A DNA stretch of 64,000 nt from Pratylenchus scribneri (lineage: Eukaryota > Nematoda > Chromadorea > Rhabditida > Pratylenchidae): contig JAQSEB010000064.1 in assembly GCA_030063045.1 (NCBI GenBank), positions 310,001 to 374,000 on the forward strand. Reading direction: 5' to 3'. A program made the position numbers and the translations under genes. Shown here one piece after another: positions 36,261 to 48,685 of this stretch (position 1 is its first letter; every line of letters begins with the position of its first letter). The notes beneath the pieces are model-generated. The model made no database searches, was not told the origin of the DNA, and worked only from the letters and a program-made list of their open reading frames with translations.

Positions 36261-36771
36261 TTTTTTAACGGAGAATTAAAATTAATTCCTTTTTTATGAA
36301 AATTAATTGGAGGAAAGAAGAGGAACACGTGGGCGGATAAAATTGCCTCGAGGGGAAAAGGTGGAAAGAAAAGTGTGAAGCGGATAAAGCCAAAAGAAAA
36401 AGTAAAGAAGAACAAAAAAAACAAAACAATTGTTCAATTGGCGAGATAGATTTGTTGAATGGGAATTTGTTTCTTCGAACTTCGATCAATTCAAGTTCAT
36501 TTAAACGACATTCATTGACTCAAGCAAAATGAAACATGCAAAGAATGTGAATTATGAATAAATAATGAAAGAAAATTTATTAAAACAATAGAATGGAAAA
36601 TAAATATAATTCGTGGTTAAATAATATATTAAATTTTTGTTCATTTCTCTCTTACATTTTTACTGAATTTATCACAATAAAATTCTATATTCGCCGGATA
36701 ATTTTTAATTTTTTAAAATTTTTATTCTCCCAAATTAACCATTGCATTTATTTTTCATCAAATCATCAGAT
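36261..36771. other. Divergent intergenic region
   Basis: Shared upstream region of the Trp/Tyr-rich gene (-) and the thioesterase (+). AT-rich at the right; nothing else seen. Confidence 0.5.
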
Positions 36772-38015
36772 ATGGCCATTGGAAATTCAAAGAAATATTT
36801 GTCGTATATAAAAAATGTATTTAAGGAATTTTCGGCTGCCAAAAGCTTTCAACGACATGTCAGAAATGTAAATAAATTAATAAATGGTTTGATGCAAAAA
36901 ATTTATAAAAATGATATAAATTAAAAATTAAAATTGTTCAACTTTTATTTTTGATAAAATGAAAATATTTTAGTGCCGAGTTGTTGATGTGGATGAGGGA
37001 CGGGTGAAGGTGGAAATGGAGGTTCAAGAGGAACACACAAACCCATTTGGCACTTTGCATGGAGGTTAAATATATTGATGGGTGGAAAATATTTGTACAA
37101 TAAAATCAAATTTTCACAAGATTATTAGATTTAGCTGCTTTAAAACTGAGTTCGAAAGCATCGGCAAATTTGATAAAAAATTGTAAAAAGTTAACCATAA
37201 AGTGTTAAAAAGACCAAAATCAGGTTGTTTATTTTTCGGCCATAATTTACTGTTCAATTATTTTTGAACAGTCATTCTGATAATAAAATGCTCAGCAGAA
37301 AGAATAAAGAAATTAATCGAATGGAACGAAAGATTATTATAAGATTGAATTAGTCAGTGCGCAAAATTCGATTAATCAACCATAAATGGGCATAAATATA
37401 TTCAATTAAATCCACAGAATAAATAATAATATTTAATTTGGCACATTCATCCAAATAGTGAAATAGGTCTCTGATTAATTAGTTTGGAAAATTAATGCTT
37501 AAAAAGCTAGCTGCTTTGTTAATTTAATATCCATTGGTTCAACTACTAAATTCCATCAAAATAAAAATAGTAAGTTATTATCAAATTTGTCATTAAAAGC
37601 AGGCTTTAGTGATCCAAAATAATTTCCTTTTGACAGTTTTGTCTATCAAATCCAATTATTTAACTTGATTCAGGATTAACGGCAACTCTGGTGGATATTG
37701 TCACCACAACCGCCCTTATGGCCACGGAGAGAGGGAAAGGGGGAGTTAGTGTAAATTTGTCTGTCAATTATATTGCTCCAGTCAAAATAGGCAAGTAGAA
37801 AATAATTTTTAAATATTTTAAAATATTTAATATGATTTATTTATTATAATTTAGGTGATACAATTTTAATTGATGCCTATGTGACCCGAAATGGCAATAA
37901 TTTGGGCTTTACGACAGCGGACATTTATCGAAAAAGTGACAATGCAAAAATTGTAACGGCACTCCATATTAAATCATTTTCAAACAAAAAACCAATTGAT
38001 GCCGCAAAATTATGA
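36772..38015 (+). CDS. ACOT13/THEM2-type hotdog acyl-CoA thioesterase
   Basis: The exons join to MAIGNSKKYLSYIKNVFKEF, CRVVDVDEGRVKVEMEV, TNPFGTLHGG, LTATLVDIVTTTALM, GVSVNLSVNYIAPVKIGD, YVTRNGNNLGFTTADIY and the end at 38015. NPFGTLHGG and LTATLVD...TTALM are the hotdog-fold active-site signature; the family Asp in LVD is present and human ACOT13 has the same blocks (GTLHGGLTATLVD). ACOT13 hydrolyses medium- and long-chain acyl-CoA and is associated with mitochondria. Length is normal for the family. One intron (about 37067-37672) is long at roughly 600 bp; it splits the HGG-LTAT core and contains nothing I recognise. Confidence 0.88.
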
Positions 38016-38356
38016 AAATTATTTGTTTAAAATAATTTATGATTTCTAATTGTTTGATAAAATGATTATGATTAAATTAAAAATTTTCCAATTGAATATT
38101 ATTATTGATCAAAAATACTTTAAGAATTCCCTTGCAAGCTAACCATAAAATTACTGTAGAATTTATATGCCCTGAGGGTTTTTAATAAGCTGAAGGATTT
38201 AGCTTGCTTTCTCTCTTCGCAATTTTAATTTAAATAATTGCTTTAATTTAAGAATATATTATTAAATTCCAATATTATCCTTTCAAAAAATGTATTGAAA
38301 ATTTATCGGGAATTAAATTGGAAAATCAAATATTTCAATCCCCTCCCCCCGATGGC
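38016..38356. other. Convergent 3' region
   Basis: AT-rich sequence between the thioesterase (+) and the secreted mucin-like gene (-). No coding signal. Confidence 0.5.
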
Positions 38357-40811
38357 TCATTCGGAATTCGGATGGATTAGAATATTGGGGCCCTCATTGT
38401 CATTGCTGCTCGCCGTTGTCATCTCTTCCATTTGCATCTAAAAATAAATAAAATTAATTAATAAATATTTAAATAAAATTTTATACCCTCGGGGCCTGAA
38501 TTTCCACCAACACATTTTGGCCATCGGCACCCACATAAGTGGCATACAAAGCCATACTCGAATCGACCGGTGGATTTTGTTTGGCATATCCAATTTCATC
38601 ATGCGCAATTGCCAACATCACAGAGAAACGATCGTCGCGATTAACAGTGTCAGTTTCGTAATCATGGAAAATTTTAATTTTGTCCGTCATGTTCTATTAA
38701 AAATTAATTAAAATTATCTTTTATTTATTTATTTTCCACCTTATTCACGGAGACCGCAATTGGCATCACACGGACTGGATGACCCTGGACCTGACGAAGC
38801 GATGTGAGAAGTGCAACCATGCAATAACTAAACAGTGAAATCAATTAAAAAATATTTAATTTAGTGAATTTTGAACCGGTTTTTGAGCAATCGAACTTCC
38901 CTCGCCATAAAATAGTCAATGCCTTAATTTTTTTATTAATAATTAAATTTCCATTCACCATCCAATTCCAGCATATTTTTCAACGGCACCGATGGTTTCT
39001 CCCTTTCGCGTTGTTCAAATTTTTCCTTCAGACGTTGTTCTCCACCCGGCTTTACCAAATCTGGTTTGTCCAAATCCTGATATAGAAATGCAAATTAATT
39101 TATTTGAATAATAATAATTACCAAATTATTATTCAAATCAATTTGATATTTATTTTCGCGTCCATTCTCGGGTGGTGTTGAATATTTATATTCCATGATG
39201 ATTTCTTTACGATGTTCTTCTGCCATCATAAATGATTGATTGAAAGATTTGTCCCAACGTTCATTCAAATCATCTTCGGTCAAATTCATTTGAACCAATT
39301 CGAAAAGGCATTCCGGGATTTGATTTTTATAGAATTCCAATGCCCGAAAAGTGTTCATCATTGAATTAGCCGTTGTTGTTTCTTCTTCTTCTGGCATTGG
39401 TTCCGTCGATGGCATCATTTCCTTAAATATAATTTAACATTCAAATACGGATAGGTATTTGTATTTGTACTTGTCTGGGGTACGGTACAACTGACCGATG
39501 TCCCAATCGGGCGTCGTCGCTTGTATAGCTCGTTAATTACTATACTGATTTTGATGATTTTAGAATAAAATTAAGGAGCGCGCTTTGACTATCGATTGAT
39601 ATAAAATTTATTTAGTTTAATTCAGATTTAGCAATGTTGTACTTAAAAAATCATTAAATAAGATCCTTATTATAAATTTGTGAATTTTTCAGGGTTTTTT
39701 GAACACAACATGGCTAATTCTGAACTAAACCAAATAAATTTTATATCTATCGATAACCAGAAGTGCAGCACTCTTTAATTTGATATCAAAATCATCAATT
39801 TCGGTTTACCCTTAATGAGCTACAAGCGCCATCGCCTAGTTGAAACGCCCAGTTGACCGTATCCCCTTTTCTATTATTTTTATCTACCATAGCAGATGTT
39901 TTAGAAATGAAGGGTCCCTTATTGGGTGATTAGGATTAGGGTTAATGCTGATGATAACTTATTCCTGAAAGACCGTAACCCTATACCAGATGATTCATAG
40001 GGGTCACCTTTATCCCCAGTTGACCCAATAAAAATCTGCTAGTAAATAATTGACAAGTAACCCAAATATATCTGTATTATTATTATAGTACCTCCATTGT
40101 TGTTTCTTCAGGCATTGTTTCCGTTGATGACATCATTTCCTTAAAAATATAATTTAACATTCAAATATATTTATGATTATCCACCTCCATTGTTGTTGAT
40201 TCAGATTCCGGTGCCATTGAAGAAGTTATCTTTTGTTCTTCTGTTGATGACATTGGCATTTCCGATGTTGTTTCAGTTTCGACAGCAAGAGTTGTGGTCG
40301 AATCTTCTTCAACGGATGGTGTTGTTTTCGTTGACATTTCTTCGGCACTTGTGGTGGTTGTGGTCATTGGTTCAGAAGATGTCGTTTCTGATGGCGGAGG
40401 TGGAATTGGGACTTCGCTAGTGTTTTTTCCTTCGGGTGCTTCCGGTTCATTCACATTGCCATTAGGTTCATTGCCAGGTAGTGGGGCTTGTTGGCTAGTA
40501 GTTGCCGATGTTGGGGGTTCAGCTTCAACAGCCGGAGTGGAGGATGTTGGTTCTCCAGCCGGTTGTTCACCCGATGGTTGATTCACAGAATTATTGCCTT
40601 TATTCGGTAGTTTCCATGGCAAAGGCATGCCATTTGGTAATGGTTTGATGAAAGATGGCATAGTTTCATTGCTGTCAGCAGCTTGAGGTGGAATTGGTAC
40701 TGGAACTTCGGGTGGAGATTCCGGCTTATTAGGCAATGATGTCTCGTCGTCACAATGGATTTCATTGAAAAGGAAAAGGAGGAAAAACCCAACAAAAATG
40801 ATTTTATTCAT
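38357..40811 (-). CDS. Secreted Ser/Thr/Pro-rich protein with C-terminal domain
   Basis: It starts MNKIIFVGFFLLFLFNEIHC at 40811, a clear signal peptide. Exon 1 is about 200 residues of mucin-like sequence (PPEVPVPIPPQ, TTTTTSAEEMSTKTTP, TTTLAVETETTSEMP), likely heavily O-glycosylated. Two short exons are tandem duplicates (EMMSSTETMPEETTMEV near 40090-40140; EMMPSTEPMPEEEETTT near 39370-39418). The C-terminal exons form a charged domain: LEFYKNQIPECLFELVQMNL, RWDKSFNQSFMMAEEHRKEI, LVKPGGEQRLKEKFEQRE, TDKIKIFHDYETDTVNRDD, SMALYATYVGADGQNVLVEI. I do not recognise that domain. The intron between the duplicated exons carries two inverted-repeat elements. Joining all exons into one gene is inferred from strand, frame and the duplicated motif. 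Confidence 0.6.
39477..39866. mobile_element. MITE-like inverted-repeat element, family C copy 2
   Basis: The ends GGGGTACGGTACAACTG and CAGTTGACCGTATCCCC are near-perfect inverted repeats. Inner arms share GCTTGTA, TATCGAT and AAATAAATTTTATAT blocks with the 32625 copy. It lies in the intron between two duplicated exons of the secreted gene. Confidence 0.8.
39888..40043. mobile_element. MITE-like inverted-repeat element, family B copy 2
   Basis: The ends AGCAGATGTTTTA and AAAAATCTGCTAG are inverted. The core GAAGGGTCCCTTATTGGG and GATTAGGATTAGGGTTA matches the 8493 element. It begins about 22 bp after the family C copy. Confidence 0.75.
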
Positions 40812-41126
40812 TTTGATCGGATAAATTGGGAAATTTTTAAGAATGATTTTAACTTTGATCAACTCTTAAATTTATAAGAAGAATAATTAATTGAAATAAT
40901 TAATTCAGCGGGAATATTTTAAATAAAAAATTCCATTTTGCTTACGTGGATTCTCTGACTGAATTAATTTAAGCATTTATTTAAAATGTGATCACTTTAG
41001 AGTGGGGGCGTTAAAATGATGGAGAAATAAAACAAATGTGGAAAGAAAAAATGGATAGTAAAAATACAATTTTATTATTTTTTTCTATTTCATAGTATAA
41101 ATAAAATAAAGGATTGTCTTTAATTT
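40812..41126. other. Intergenic, no gene seen
   Basis: AT-rich sequence upstream of the secreted mucin-like gene. No further feature was recognised. Confidence 0.5.
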
Positions 41127-41455
41127 GGCGAAAAAAATTGAAAATGGCGAAAAGATTCTAGCGGTTTAGTGGTTTTTCTCTTAGATCCCCAATTTATACC
41201 CAATCTATAGATCTCGTCAAGACGCGTCGATTGGTATATAATTTGTCATGATTTGATCACAAATTAAGGGTACTAAACCATTAAACCATCGTAGAGTTTT
41301 GGTTCAAAACCACTTAAACCATGACAAATTGTATACCATTCGATGCATCTTGACGAGCTCTATTCAATGGATATATGCTTTAGTGGTTTAGGAGAAACCA
41401 CCAAAACAAATCGTTATAATCTTTTGTCCATTTTAAACGTTTTTTCGCCATTTTA
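41127..41455. mobile_element. MITE-like inverted-repeat element, family D copy 1
   Basis: The outer arms (GGCGAAAAAAATTGAAAATGG, AAAAGATTCTAGCGGTTT) are mirrored on the right (AATCTTTTGTCCATTTTAAA, TTTTTTCGCC). The inner arms contain CTCGTCAAGACGCGTCGATT and the inverted CGATGCATCTTGACGAG. The CATCGAATGG / GACGC core recurs at 48205 and 55889. Confidence 0.8.
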
Positions 41456-41507
41456 AATATTTCTATTAAATAAATATTAAAAAGCATTCATAATTTATTC
41501 ATTTCAT

Positions 41508-42704
41508 TCAGAAAGAAGGAGTACAAAATCCACATGAAACCGGGCATTGGGCAACCATTTGAGTGCTATAAAAAAGAATTGAATTTATTTTTCCCACTTT
41601 TATTTGTTACCGATGATTTTGGCAATATAAATTTGCGACCATTTGTTGGCAACTCATATGGCCCGATGGGGGAATCCAATCACGACAACCTTTAAATTAC
41701 TGTAAAAATAATATTTGATTGAAAATGACACCTCTTCCTCCGCCAATGTGTCTGTCAATGACTCCTCCTCCACCACCAATTGGATTCTGTTGCCTCAGGC
41801 GTCCACATAGATTGCAGGTGGCTGGACATTGTTGTGCCATTAAATTGATATATAATGGATCATTGCATCTGAATAATGGGAGAATATTATTATTATTTTG
41901 TGCCAAATATGCCTATCGGCATTTGCGGCACAATCAAATGGCCTTCCAGGAATGGTCAAATCGCGACAAAAAGCTGAAGAAATACGCGAAGGTCGAAAAG
42001 GGACAATTGGACGCATTGGACGTCTCGTAGCTGAGGTTTGAGTTGGTGGAATTGGGCCTGGGATTGGATTTGGGTTTGGGCCTGGTGTCTGTCCAGGCGG
42101 GAACACAATTTCAAAATCAGCAGCTGGCACTGGCCTCGCAAGTGTGCCATCATAAACTGAATTCATTTTAATTCCAATAAAATTGATGAATTTTCACTGA
42201 CCATCCGGCTCATTTGTTGGCGTTCCTTTGCAACAAATTGCCCTATCATTTCTAAAATGCACAAAGGGATGCCAATGGTAAAGGACATTCGGTCTGTCCG
42301 GGAAGCATTCAAATTTCAATGATGTTCTTATAGCCGCTTAATTAACAAATATAAAAATTCCGAATTTTTTTTAATTTAAATAATAATTTTATATTCAACT
42401 TCACATACGAACACAATCTGTTGGCAATGCTGCCGGAGGCTTAGCGTCAAAAATCTGTGGTGTTATAGCTGGATCAATGTCATCTCGTTGGTTAGAACAA
42501 CAAAGGTTGATGGAAGGATATGGATCCAAATTTTGTGACGGATTTTGCGCCTTGGGTCCACAGCTTAGTTGAGCGCCGCCAGCTCCAGATGGGAATTGAA
42601 TTCAATTAGAAAAATTAATTCAATTACTTACGAATGCAATAATATTGTTGTGCACAACAAATATCAAATAAGCTTAGAAGAAGTAGAAAAAATGAAAGAG
42701 GCAT
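41508..42704 (-). CDS. Secreted protein with two C-terminal ShKT domains
   Basis: It starts MPLSFFLLLLSLFDICCAQQ, a signal peptide. An N-terminal cysteine region follows (LSCGPKAQNPSQN, INLCCSNQRDDIDP, KFECFPDRPNVLYHW, AICCKGTPTNEPDG), then a Pro-rich linker (PGPNPNPIPGPIPPTQ). The end has two ShKT domains. The first is CRDLTIPGRPFDC, RCNDPLYINLMAQQC, PATCNLC across one intron. The second is GCRDWIPPSGHMSC, LYCQN, MVAQCPVSCGFC, stopping at 41508. All six cysteines are present in each. ShKT is a common extracellular disulphide domain in nematode secreted enzymes and surface proteins and was named after a sea-anemone channel blocker; sequence alone does not imply toxicity. A Gly-rich linker (GGGGG) separates the two domains. 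Confidence 0.75.
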
Positions 42705-42965
42705 GACGGAAAAAAGTGTCTTTTTCTAAACTTATAAGAGGCAATTAATTGTAATTTATTTATATTTTAATCATGCTGATCTAATTTTAGGCAGATTTTA
42801 TTCAAAATATTATTTATAAAACGGAGAATATAATTTGAATTTGAATGATTTTCATTTCAGTGTCAAATGAATTTAGAATTAATCCATGCTGATTAAAAAT
42901 GGAATAAAAATTGGGGAAACATTTAAATTTATTCGGAGCTTTCTGAAAGTCTTCATTAACAAATA

Positions 42966-42998
42966 ATGATTATGATTATGATTATGATTATGATATAA
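42966..42998. repeat. TGATTA hexanucleotide microsatellite
   Basis: Five consecutive copies of a TGATTA-type unit, directly visible. Confidence 0.9.
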
Positions 42999-44833
42999 AC
43001 GAACATTCATATTCACTATTTATATTTATAAATAAAAAGAGAAATAAAATAAATAAAGGAAAATATTTTCGACGAAAAGCATTTTTAATGAATTATTTTG
43101 CCTTTAAATATGTGGTTAAATTCTAAATTAAACATTTTTAAATATTTTTGATGATAATGTGATGAATGTCGGGAATTTTTGACTAAATTTAATTTAAAAA
43201 TAAAATTTATTCAGCTGAGCAATATCCACCAAAATAAAGTGGCAAATTGAATGGAATCATCCAAAATTACCTATTTTCATTTCTATCTTTCCGACATTTC
43301 AAAAAAGCAATAATTTCGCTAATTCCAATTTTCTAAATATTTACTCAACTGTGCAAAAAACAAAGGAAAAATGAATTATTTTGCATTTTTAATTGAAGAT
43401 AAAAATGGAAATTAAAATATGTTAAAAGTTTACATTACCAAAAATATTTAAATTAAATATATATCCAAAAAAACATTAAATTAAATATATTTCATCTAAA
43501 TCCCAGACTATCCACCATTTGGCTTCTCTCCATTTTGTCCATTTTCGGCTTTTCATTTATCCCAGAAAATATTCCCCTCCTCCATTCATTATGGTCTATA
43601 ATTAACTGGCCAAAGTGGGAAAAGAGAATAAAATGCTGCGCCACATAAAAAGCCCAAAACCGCACATTTAGCCATATGGAGGGTGCCAAAATAGACATTG
43701 AACATGCAAAGTGGATGAAATGGATGGGCATTGGGTACTTCTTAACCTATTAATCCAGTTCAATGACGGCAAATGCTACTAAGAAAATAATTGGAATATA
43801 CTATGACAGTATGGAATATATTTAATAATAATTTAATTTTAAAGATCTTTTCCTTCCATTTTTATTATCTAATCCCCAAATGTTGGAAGATAATGGCAAA
43901 TTTATGGCCAAAAAGGGCAATGGAGACTGTCATTCTCATTGAAAAGAGGCGATTTTGGATGAAGCGGATCCCCCGCTGTTGGTCCAATAACAATGTCCTC
44001 CTCCCCCTCCCAAATATCCCCTCCCATTCTCGGCACCATTCTCGTTTTTCCACTCAGCGGGTGTTTTTGGCCATTTGAAAAGGTCCATAACACACTTCCC
44101 ATTATTATTATTATCATCAAACCTTCCATGAAATGACATGCCTTCCCCTCACCCATTTAAAGGAGTGAATGACCGGCCAATGGCCCTTCTATTCATTCAT
44201 TTTTGGTGCAATTTTGTTCACTTCAATGAATCCAAGAAGTGGAAAAAGAGGGGGAAAAGAGGGATTAGCATGATGAGCATTGGATGGGGGGGCCATTATG
44301 AATGAAATTGAGGGGAAGAAAAGCAAAACATGCAAAGTGCCAAAAGAAAATATACATTTTAAAATTTAAATTTATTAGATTTAAATAAATAATAATAATA
44401 ATAACAAAAATTTCTCATTCAATTTCTGTTTTTCCATCAAATATTTTTGTCTGTTTGTCGCATTTTTTGACATTACCGTATATTTCCTTCCCTTTTCCAA
44501 TGCGAAATTTATGCGAATTGGTGAAAGAATTGCATTTTTGATTGAAGTCAATTTCCGAGGCCAAATCCCATCAATTTGGCATTCACATTTGTGCAAATTG
44601 AGAAGAATTCATGCTTATCCATTGCCAAAGGCAATTCACTGCTCCAATTTCCCCCCCTCCAATTGGCATCTTCCAAAAGAAGGAGGGAATAAGGCCAAGT
44701 ACATTATGCAAAACTATTGGGTTGGGCCTACCAAAATAAATCCTTGCATCTTTTCCTTCTTGGTCACGGGAAGTTTGTAAAATAATTTTATATTTTCAAA
44801 TGCAGATTGAATTCATTTTTGGTATTATATATC

Positions 44834-45052
44834 GGCCTTAAAACTGAAATTCAGTTAAAACTGAAATTTATACACACTATTTTCGTCAGAAAAGTAGAAA
44901 AATTTGAGTTTTCGAAAAACTAAATTTAGGCTTTTAAAGGTTAGAACTGGGACGGCATAGGTTTAAGGGTAAGGGCAAGGTTTAAGGTTAGGTTTGTATT
45001 CTGCTTCTTCGGCGAAATAGTATGTTCAGTTTTAACGCCAAAATATATTCAT
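44834..45052. mobile_element. Possible inverted-repeat element
   Basis: The left end GGCCTTAAAACTGAAATTCAG and right end CTGAACATACTATTTCGCC in reverse (CAGTTTTAACGCC) form imperfect arms around a GGTTTAAGGGTAAGGGC core. The mismatch level is high and no second copy was found, so this is tentative. Confidence 0.4.
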
Positions 45053-46306
45053 TGGAAATATAATTTCAATTAATTCCATCATTTTAATTTGATAATTCAT
45101 TCATTCATTCATTTATTCGCCCCCAATTTCCCTCATCAGCAAACATAAAATATATCCCCGCTTTTCTCTCCTCCTTTGCTTTTCCTCATTTATCTCATCA
45201 AAAGCAAAAAAGAGCAATTCTTCTCCATTTGCTTCCAATAAAATTGTTCTCCACTTTGGGGCTCTGCTGCACTAATTGTTAAGCACAATTTCCCCCTCCC
45301 CTTGGCCAATTCGCCCGGGAGTGATGAGGGAATTCTCAATGGCCATCTTCATGTCCTCCCGTCGACATCCATCCATCCATTGCCTGGATTACTGTAAACG
45401 GAATCCCCATTCCCTTCTTCTCAATGAATGAGTGCATTTCCCCGCCGAATGAATTCATCCATCCGCCGTCCCAATTGCTTTTCTTTGGCCCACCAATCAG
45501 CCAACCATCTATCCATCCAGCCGACGAAAAGAATCCATCCAACCAGCCAGTCCATTAAGCATCTCAACTACTTTAGTCATGAATGCTAAATAATGGAATG
45601 CCATCAAAAACAGAGGATTGGAAAATATAAAAGGAAATTATCCAAAGGAATGATTGGCAATTTTTAAATGTTTTAGACCACATTAGAAGGCCCAAAAGAA
45701 TTTTGGGTTGTTTGCTTCGTCCTCATTGGAATTGAAGATTTTGAGCAAACAACACAAAAACGGGACAACCTCTCTGGGGCAAAGCTAAACGCTCCAATTA
45801 AGGAGAAATGATGGGATGGGGGAAAGAAGTGGGCAATTGGGTTGGGGGAGATTAGGAGGAGGGGGGGGGGGAAAGGATGCGCACACCAAATGGGTGGATA
45901 TTATGGGCAGAAGATGCACCACAAATTGCTGACAATTGACTCCTTCCTTCCCTTCTTCAATTGCCTTTTCCTCTTCTCATCAATTGCTTCTCATAAACTA
46001 TTTGTACATTTTTGGATGGAATAAATGTTTCTTTGGATTGGAATGCAAAAATTGCATAATTTTTTGGTGATTTGATGTTGTTAATGCGCAATTTGTGGTT
46101 TGTTTCCATTTCGGGATTAGGCATGGGAATTGAGCATTGAGGACGGAGGATGGATGATCTGTTGATTTGACAAATGCCATCACATTTTTGAAAGGGCCAA
46201 TTTTCATGTTTCCTTATATTCACCAGTTTTGTTGCCTATAACCAACAATTAATTTAAAATAAATATTTAAATATTGGAATAAATGAAATTTACTCAAATT
46301 CCTTTG

Positions 46307-46421
46307 TGTCGAAAAATTATTTTTATGGCCATATAACTTGGCCATGACTAGGTATTAGGGCTAAGGGGTAGAGGTTAGGGAATCTTAAAGAATGGCCTCA
46401 AAAATATAATACTTTTCGACA
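46307..46421. mobile_element. Short MITE-like inverted-repeat element, family E
   Basis: Ends GTCGAAAAATTATTTTTATGG and the inverted GGCCTCAAAAATATAATAC plus TTTTCGAC, about 115 bp in all. The core contains GTATTAGGGCTAAGGGG. The arms pair over about 25 bp. Confidence 0.65.
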
Positions 46422-48204
46422 TTAATGAATTTTGGTAAATTCAATTATTTTTATGCAAATAATAGACTCCCTTTAAATTTTATGAATAAAATTAATAAAA
46501 ATATAATTCGAATTAATTTCACAATTTTTCATCATTTTAAGGGAGTCATTTTTCTTTCAATCTATTTGAATTGGATATTTTATTTCCACTAAAAGATGAT
46601 CTTATGCCCATCCAAAACATGGATTATTCTCCTAATATTCCCATTTATTCCCACCAAATCTGCTCGCTGTGTTTTGGCCATTTTAAGGCAAATTATTGGG
46701 TCAAATTTCGGCAAAAAATCATTTTACATTCTCAGGAAATTTTTCAAATATATTATTTTAATTTTTTAGGATATAAATTCTAAATTCCAGAAATTTATTT
46801 GAATTATAGGATGAGGAAAAAGTGAGCTCATTTTATGCCCAAAATCATTTATGGACAATAAAAATGTGCCCTTATTCCCACTTTTGTGCCTCACCGTGTC
46901 CATTGTAATTATCCCATTGATGGGATGAGTGCCAAAGGGAAGGCATTTGAGGCCAAAAATTCCTTTGCCTTCCGACCACTTGTCAGTCAGTCATGGACAA
47001 AAATGGTGGATTGGATGGACTCTTCTCCTCACTTTTTAAACACATGTTCACTTTTGGGATGTCCCTGAACATTTTGTGCCCCCAATCCATCGTATTCCCC
47101 CTTTTATAGTCATTTGAGGACATTTTGCCGAATCCAATTGTTCATTTCCCTTCCCTTCTTATTATTCGACCGGACGAACACTAAAATTGCCGCCCATTCT
47201 CATTTAAGTTTAAGGAGAGGGAACATCCATAAAGTGATGAGGCAAAAATGGTTGATGGGGACAATTTTGGATGTCACAGAATTAGGCGAATTTTATTAGA
47301 AATTAAATTGAATTCCCCAATCTAACAAATTTGCCCTCTTTCCATTATTAGTTACGGTAATTTATAATCCTAGCACAAATATCCCACCATAAAAAGGGCC
47401 TTGGGCAATGAAAATATGGAGCAAATAAATAGTAGAATATACCAATGCTTGAAAATAATTTCCAACAGTGCCCGGGGGAATTGGCCTCAACCACCACCGT
47501 TGCAATATTGCCTGCCAAACCAATTGTGAATTGGATGAGGGACAAAGCGTGCCAATGCCCTCTTCCCAACAAAACTTTCCCCTTTGGATAACAATGCAAC
47601 GCCTTGGGCACAATTCCACCCATTCGATTGAACAAAACATTGGGAAGGGGGGTGGGGATAATTGGAAGAACAGCGGGAAATAATTTACATGGAATGAAAA
47701 ATTGCCAATGGAAAAATGCTGAATAGTAGAAGGGGGAATTGAATGGGAGGAATTGATTTTGATCGAAGGAATTCATTCAATTTTATATATATTTTTCATT
47801 ATTTTTGGATGACCTTTTAATTATGATGAACTCTCGATGGTTGCATTCCATCCAAATTCCCAAAAATCAAACAAATTGGCATTCATTCCACCACCACCAC
47901 CACCTTTTTGTGTTCACACTTAATTGCCTTTCCCAGCCTTGATTATTGCTGCTCATCATCATCAATTCGCCACAAATGTGCTGCCCATCTACCTCCATCA
48001 ATGTCCTATATTCCCCCAAAACTTTCTCGAGACAGCAGGGAGGATAATCCGCGCGGTCATTCAGTGGTAAATTGATTTTGGCTGATGAAATGAATGGTCA
48101 AAGGATCGGTGCAAAAAATGAGGAATTAAATATAAATAAATATAATTGGGAAATAAATAACTTTTAAGGAAAATATTTTTTGTCGACAATTTACATTCAC
48201 GGCA

Positions 48205-48468
48205 AGCTTATAACAGTTTGGAGAGTGATTTTCAACATCAAACCATTTAGCATTTTTAGAGTCATTGAGACGCGTCTATTTCTATTCATATATAGTTTGT
48301 TTGATTTGGTCCAAACCGAAATGAGTTAAACCATTTAAACCAAGTTTTTGCTTTAAAACTCACTTATTAGTTTCAATCAGAAAACTATATATGAATCGAT
48401 GCGTCGCAATGAGCTCTACAAATATGCTAATTTTTTGATGGTGAAAATCGTTTGCTAACCGTTATCAA
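48205..48468. mobile_element. MITE-like inverted-repeat element, family D copy 2
   Basis: The arms (GATTTTCAACATCAAA, TTAGCATTTTTAGAGTCATT, GAGACGCGTC) are mirrored on the right (GATGCGTCGCAATGAGCTC, TTTTTTGATGGTGAAAATC). It shares the GACGCGTC / GATGCGTC inner arm with 41127 and 55889. Confidence 0.75.
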
Positions 48469-48671
48469 AATAATTCGAAAGTTTTCGATAAAAAATTGCA
48501 CCAAACTTTTAATGGCTTTAATAAAATGTGAATTAGTAAGCAAGAAAGGAATGAATGAATGAATGGGATTGAATGGTTGTTAATGTTGAATGAATGAATT
48601 GCGCGCAAACACAAAACATCCTCCAGTGAAGTGCCAAAATTGGCTTTGTTTAAAAGTTAAAAGATGGAAAA

Positions 48672-48685
48672 GGGGGGGGGGGGGG
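48672..48685. repeat. Poly-G homopolymer tract
   Basis: An uninterrupted run of 14 G. Confidence 0.9.

Noticed and set aside
40294..40581. Plus-strand Val/Gly-rich frame
   Set aside because: Antisense of the Thr/Pro-rich exon of the secreted gene.
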